This document shows, piece after piece, positions 12,459 through 15,281 of a stretch of DNA of 15,281 nucleotides (positions within the stretch are counted from its first letter, which is position 1; every line of letters starts with the position of its first letter). The notes below the pieces were generated by a model. It made no database searches. It saw only the letters and a program-made list of their open reading frames with translations, and was not told where the DNA came from. The DNA is from Thermococcaceae archaeon. GTDB taxonomy: Archaea > Methanobacteriota_B > Thermococci > Thermococcales > Thermococcaceae. Both the position numbers and the translations under genes were made by a program. The stretch lies in assembly GCA_027064745.1 (NCBI GenBank), contig JAMOPD010000129.1:1-15281 (forward strand), written 5' to 3'.

Positions 12459-13511
12459 ATGCCACCAGCCACTGTTGTTATACCACCAGCATCTTCTATA
12501 GAGTTAGCTGTCACTTTAAAGCTGAGAACTCCAATAGCAAAAAATGAAGCTCTTGGACTTCTTCTGTTTGCAGATGTTGCATATGTTGAGCGCAGTGTAG
12601 CCAGCAAACTGCAGAAAATATCGGAGCTGGTCGACATCCGCGCATACCCCGATGAAATATACTTTACCTACAGAAACGGACTTGACAGAGTGGGCAACTT
12701 GCTGCTAAACATCGTTCGGTTTGCCGCAGAAAGCGATGCCCTTCTGCTGTTCCTCAACGACGATGAGCTAAATAGCGTGACGAATGTTGTTTATCAGTAC
12801 TGCCCTGAGCATAAGCCACTTCTGCACAGGAGCACCTTAGTTTGGAGCATTTTGGACTTTATAGTGTTCAACGAATTAAGTCCTCTCATCAGCGACATTT
12901 CAGGAGACTGTCTGCAGCGACTGCTGAATCTGTCGAAAGTATTTAAGGAAGATCTTCAAACAGCCGTTCTGCACTACGCGGAAGTACTTTCTGGACAGCG
13001 CTTTTTGAACCAGCAAAACAAGTTCTGGCTCAAAGAAGAGATCTCACGGGGACAGCAGGAAGTCCTAGAACTGCTTTCGCCGGAAAGGTTGAGGAAATTT
13101 GATATATCTGCTTCTATTTTGGATGGGATCTCGTATATTTTAGGTTTAGGTTTAACAAAAATACCCGCACCTATAAACACTGCCTTAGAAGCGTATCGCT
13201 GGATAAAATCCAAGCAGATTCTGAAAGCTCCACGCGCCAAATTGGGGTGGGTCACTTTAATCATTAAAAAAATTCTAACGCCCGGGTTGAGCACAATCAA
13301 CAGACCTAGTAGATGCATCGTCTGCTCGTTGAGACAGGAGGAGATAGAAAGAATGTCGGAAGAGGACGCAGAAAGGATCATCGAAGAGCTCTTTAAGTCT
13401 GATAATCTGTGCGAACAGCATACGATTGCGTGGCTGAACATCAGAAAATTTAGGGCACTAGTTGGAAAGGACCTGCTGTTGGCAATGAAGAAATATTATG
13501 ATTTAAAGTGA
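12459..13511 (+). CDS. Unrecognised protein with a C-terminal CxxC...CxxH site
   Basis: 350 residues from ATG 12459, with GGAGGG ending 5 nt upstream. No known enzymatic motif is visible. The N-terminal 100 residues alternate strands and helices (IELAVTLKLRTPIAKNEALG; IRAYPDEIYFTYRNGLDRVG). The middle is helical with a hydrophobic stretch ILDGISYILGLGLTKIPAPI at about 224-243, too polar around it to call a membrane segment with confidence. Near the C-terminus C286-x2-C289 and C318-x2-H321, separated by acidic helix RMSEEDAERIIEELFKSDN, form a probable zinc site; 'CxxC ... LCxxH' resembles small zinc modules of uncharacterised bacterial and archaeal proteins. It lies downstream of the 286-residue gene, likely co-transcribed. 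The pair is the only part of the window with no family assignment at all. Confidence 0.78.
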   Translation: MPPATVVIPPASSIELAVTLKLRTPIAKNEALGLLLFADVAYVERSVASKLQKISELVDIRAYPDEIYFTYRNGLDRVGNLLLNIVRFAAESDALLLFLNDDELNSVTNVVYQYCPEHKPLLHRSTLVWSILDFIVFNELSPLISDISGDCLQRLLNLSKVFKEDLQTAVLHYAEVLSGQRFLNQQNKFWLKEEISRGQQEVLELLSPERLRKFDISASILDGISYILGLGLTKIPAPINTALEAYRWIKSKQILKAPRAKLGWVTLIIKKILTPGLSTINRPSRCIVCSLRQEEIERMSEEDAERIIEELFKSDNLCEQHTIAWLNIRKFRALVGKDLLLAMKKYYDLK

Positions 13512-13729
13512 GCTCTTCCCAGCAAAAGATCGAAAGGTGAGAAATTAAACCTCAGGCAGGGGCAGAATTTTAAGTAGGAGGTGTCGGAGGTTATTAGTAG
13601 CTAAGCCGTGACTGGAGCGCAGGATTTAAAAGCATATCAAGCAGGCTACCCGACGGATCTCTTAACACTTCTGCTTAAGACATCTTCAATCAATTCTGTC
13701 TTTCAGACGCTCTGTTTGAGATCGTAGCT
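13512..13729. other. Intergenic stretch between the convergent cassette and partition operon
   Basis: I see no gene, tRNA or clear repeat here. It contains AGGAGGTGTCGGAGG (13577-13591) without a following open frame, possibly the start of a lost gene. Confidence 0.5.
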
Positions 13730-14020
13730 CTAAACCTCCTCTGCTAACTCTCTTCCGAACTTAGCTATCAAAAAACTCTTAGTAGTTTCGTCATATTCTT
13801 TCCACTTGCTCTTGAAGTATTCCCTTATAGCCTCTTCCACTACTTGGGACTTCTGCTTATTCTCTGCCAAGCTAATAGCTTCGATCATCTTGTCGATTAC
13901 TTCAGGTATTACAGTTCCAAATTTGATCTTCTTCGTTTTCTCAGCTTTTATTTCCTTCTTTTCGCCGACCATCGTCTTTAGGAGCTTTTTCTTCTCCTCT
14001 ATCTTTCTATCTATGTCCAT
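13730..14020 (-). CDS. Ribbon-helix-helix partition partner of ParA (centromere-binding type)
   Basis: 96 residues from ATG 14018-14020, chosen because the GGGAGGTG ribosome-binding site lies 6 nt before it; two earlier in-frame starts overlap that site. The N-terminal 30 residues are Lys/Glu-rich and flexible (DRKIEEKKKLLKTMVGEKKE). Residues 31-70 form a ribbon-helix-helix: strand KKIKFGTVIP, helix EVIDKMIEAISLA, turn ENKQ, helix KSQVVEEAIREYFK. This arrangement, with a basic flexible tail next to a ParA gene, matches ParG/Omega-type adaptors that bind the plasmid centromere and stimulate the ParA ATPase. The parA stop lies only a few bases before the start, so translation is coupled. It probably represses the operon through the sites at 14824-14874. 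Confidence 0.8.
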   Translation of the reverse strand: MDIDRKIEEKKKLLKTMVGEKKEIKAEKTKKIKFGTVIPEVIDKMIEAISLAENKQKSQVVEEAIREYFKSKWKEYDETTKSFLIAKFGRELAEEV

Positions 14021-14025
14021 AACCA

Positions 14026-14817
14026 TCACCTCCCAATAATCCTTTCAACATCCTTCACGATCTCCTCAAACACCTTCAAGCTCTCTTTAGCGGTTTTACT
14101 TGTAAAAGCGTAAAGGGGCTTTTTCTCCTCAATCGACTTCTCAAAATATGTGCTCAAGGGAATTGGCGAATAAACCTTAACCCTATCTTCGAATTTCTTG
14201 ATTCTTTCGAGGTTCCTCCTCGATGCCGTTAGTCTCTTATCGTATTTAAACGGGATAATTCCCAAGATTTTTAGATCTGGATTAAGCTCCTCTTTGACCA
14301 TTTCAATTGTATCCAAGAGGAGAAGCAAGCCATGAAGAGAGAAGTAAGCCGTCTCGACTGGAATGAGGAGATAGTCAGAAGCTACCATTGCGTTTATCGT
14401 TAAGAGGCTGAAAGTAGGCTGACAGTCGATTAATACAACGTCAAAGCCATCGATATCGTTAATTGCTTTAGATAAGATTCGCTCCCTACCTAAAACATTG
14501 GTTAAGGTTACGTTTAACCCTTCTAAATAGTCACGAGAAGGGACGAGCTTGAACTTTGCACCATCCCATTCGATGTCTATGGCTATATCTGTGAGCCTTA
14601 GCCTGCTCTTCTTTCTCGTTGCGTAAGTTTCCAATACCGTATCAACTCCTTGATCGAGTTGATCCGGATCGATTCCGTAAGCTATCGTTAGCGTTGACTG
14701 CGGGTCAAGGTCGATTGTTAAAACTCGGTATTTCCTCGCAAGAAGATATGAAAGGTGATATATTGTCGTTGTCTTTCCTGTTCCTCCTTTCTGATTGACC
14801 GATGAAATGACTATCAT
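14026..14817 (-). CDS. parA: ParA/Soj-type partition ATPase
   Basis: 263 residues. It has the deviant Walker A KGGTGKTT at 10-17 with signature lysine K10, Walker A' DLDPQ at 36-40 and Walker B VVLIDCQPTFS with D131. The family motif VETAYFSLHGLLLLLDTIE follows, and C-terminal TAKESLKVFEEIVKDV ends it. It has no N-terminal helix-turn-helix, so it belongs to the short (type Ib/Soj) group that depends on a small partner for DNA binding and regulation; the ribbon-helix-helix gene immediately downstream fits this. The ATG at 14817 is about 27 bp from a TATA box and has no ribosome-binding site, suggesting a leaderless transcript. Its presence shows the element is, or was, a low-copy autonomous replicon. 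Confidence 0.95.
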   Translation of the reverse strand: MIVISSVNQKGGTGKTTTIYHLSYLLARKYRVLTIDLDPQSTLTIAYGIDPDQLDQGVDTVLETYATRKKSRLRLTDIAIDIEWDGAKFKLVPSRDYLEGLNVTLTNVLGRERILSKAINDIDGFDVVLIDCQPTFSLLTINAMVASDYLLIPVETAYFSLHGLLLLLDTIEMVKEELNPDLKILGIIPFKYDKRLTASRRNLERIKKFEDRVKVYSPIPLSTYFEKSIEEKKPLYAFTSKTAKESLKVFEEIVKDVERIIGR

Positions 14818-14823
14818 TTGTAG

Positions 14824-14874
14824 TTGTCTTGATAGAAAGATATATAAATGTTTAGATAACTAATTGTCAAGATA
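14824..14874 (-). promoter_or_regulatory. Promoter and operator of the partition operon
   Basis: A TATA box (minus strand CATTTATATATC, 14839-14850) precedes parA. Two repeats, TTGTCTTGATA (14824-14834) and TTGTCAAGATA (14864-14874), flank it 40 bp apart, with further AAGATA-like words downstream to about 14900. They are candidate binding sites for the ribbon-helix-helix partner, for repression and possibly as part of the centromere. Confidence 0.55.
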
Positions 14875-14996
14875 TTAAGATGTATCGATGAGAAGATATT
14901 GAGAAATCTGAATGTTTAGAATTAAGAAATCACTTGAGAATTATTTGTACCTTAGTTCCTACCAAGAGTAATATAAATTAACAATAATCCAGAATT

Positions 14997-15281
14997 ATGG
15001 ATTTGGTGGATAAATACCTTGAAGAGATAAAATGGGATAAGGGGACTAATCAAACCAATTGTGGATGAATACTATCCATCGAAGGCTAATAAGGAAGTAA
15101 TATCCCTGTACGATCTGATAACAGTTGGAATTCTTGCTCACCTGCACTTCAACGGAGTTATAAAGCACGCTTACGTTCACTTCATCGAAGATCTCAAACT
15201 TTTCCCGAGAATTCGATACAACAAGCTGATTGAGAGGCTTAACAGGTATGAAGAGCTGTTGTACAGGGTTCTTAACTTCGT
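14997..15281 (+). pseudogene. IS982-family transposase, N-terminal part, frameshifted and cut by the window end
   Basis: ATG 14997 starts MDLVDKYLEEIKWDKG and runs into a stop at 15066-15068. One base fewer in the GGGG run at about 15040-15043 restores LIKPIVDEYYPSKANKEVIS, LYDLITVGILAHLHFNGVIK, HAY...EDLKLFPRIRYNK and LIERLNRYEELL. These match the N-terminal region of IS982 transposases of hyperthermophilic archaea such as ISPfu3 as I remember it. The DDE catalytic residues lie beyond the window. AATATAAATTA at about 14969-14979 may be its promoter and the left inverted repeat should lie near 14950-14965. Whether the gene is dead or the extra G is a sequencing error cannot be decided here. 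Confidence 0.85.

Noticed and set aside
13560..13660. Possible tRNA or attachment site in the intergenic stretch
   Set aside because: I could not fold acceptor, D and T arms, and found no matching repeat elsewhere in the window.
1..15281. CRISPR array
   Set aside because: The only short regular repeats are the gapless 10-bp iterons and the scattered origin boxes; none has repeat-spacer spacing.
1..15281. Window as a complete circular plasmid
   Set aside because: Joining the last base to the first does not continue the IS982 frame for more than a few codons and does not complete the possible TnpB tail, so circularity is unsupported.

Overview
The window reads as an accessory replicon, a plasmid or integrated plasmid, of a thermophilic euryarchaeon. 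The evidence is an Orc1/Cdc6 initiator next to origin-box-like repeats, a ParA/ribbon-helix-helix partition pair, archaeal TATA promoters (several leaderless), AUA/AGA/AGG-rich codon use, archaeal ATPase_2 proteins, and IS982 and IS200/IS605 elements of kinds common in Archaeoglobales and Thermococcales. The exact lineage cannot be fixed by eye.

Layout. 1-500: a possible TnpB tail, a small unidentified minus-strand frame and two origin boxes. 505-1800: orc1/cdc6, split by a perfect 10-bp tandem duplication, with a third origin box upstream. 1912-2283: fragment of a restriction-modification methylase. 2415-3842: an archaeal ATPase divergent from a small Hsp20-like protein. 4111-4328 and 10444-10653: two inverted copies of a regulatory arm, each with four 10-bp tandem sites and a conserved stem-loop. 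Between the arms lie a wrecked winged-helix gene, a DDE transposase remnant, an IS200/IS605 element (tnpA destroyed by a frameshift and a 112-bp MITE, tnpB open), and a 985-aa HerA/VirB4-like protein with a degenerate P-loop and a C-terminal nuclease-like domain. That gene runs convergent to an intact winged-helix gene. 10743-11173: an ATPase scrap and an orphan HicA-like toxin. 11517-13511: two unrecognised co-directional genes that look richer in G+C than their surroundings. 13730-14817: the partition operon with its operator. 14997-15281: 5' part of an IS982 transposase, cut by the window edge.

How it fits together. Orc1/Cdc6 with its boxes would replicate the element and ParA/RHH would segregate it. 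The two arms look like copies of one module (ATPase, regulatory arm, winged-helix gene) duplicated in inverted orientation. Decay is reciprocal: the left copy keeps the ATPase and lost the winged helix, while the right copy keeps the winged helix and lost the ATPase. The intact winged-helix protein, the periodic sites and the large HerA-like protein lie together and may form one transfer, maintenance or defence unit. The two-gene cassette at 11517-13511 is the best candidate for undescribed cargo.

Several genes carry frameshifts (orc1/cdc6, tnpA, the IS982 transposase, the DDE transposase, the left winged helix, the ATPase scrap). The region is therefore either decaying or affected by sequencing errors. 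The MITE with its target duplication and the exact 10-bp duplication are real-looking mutational events, not simple miscalls.
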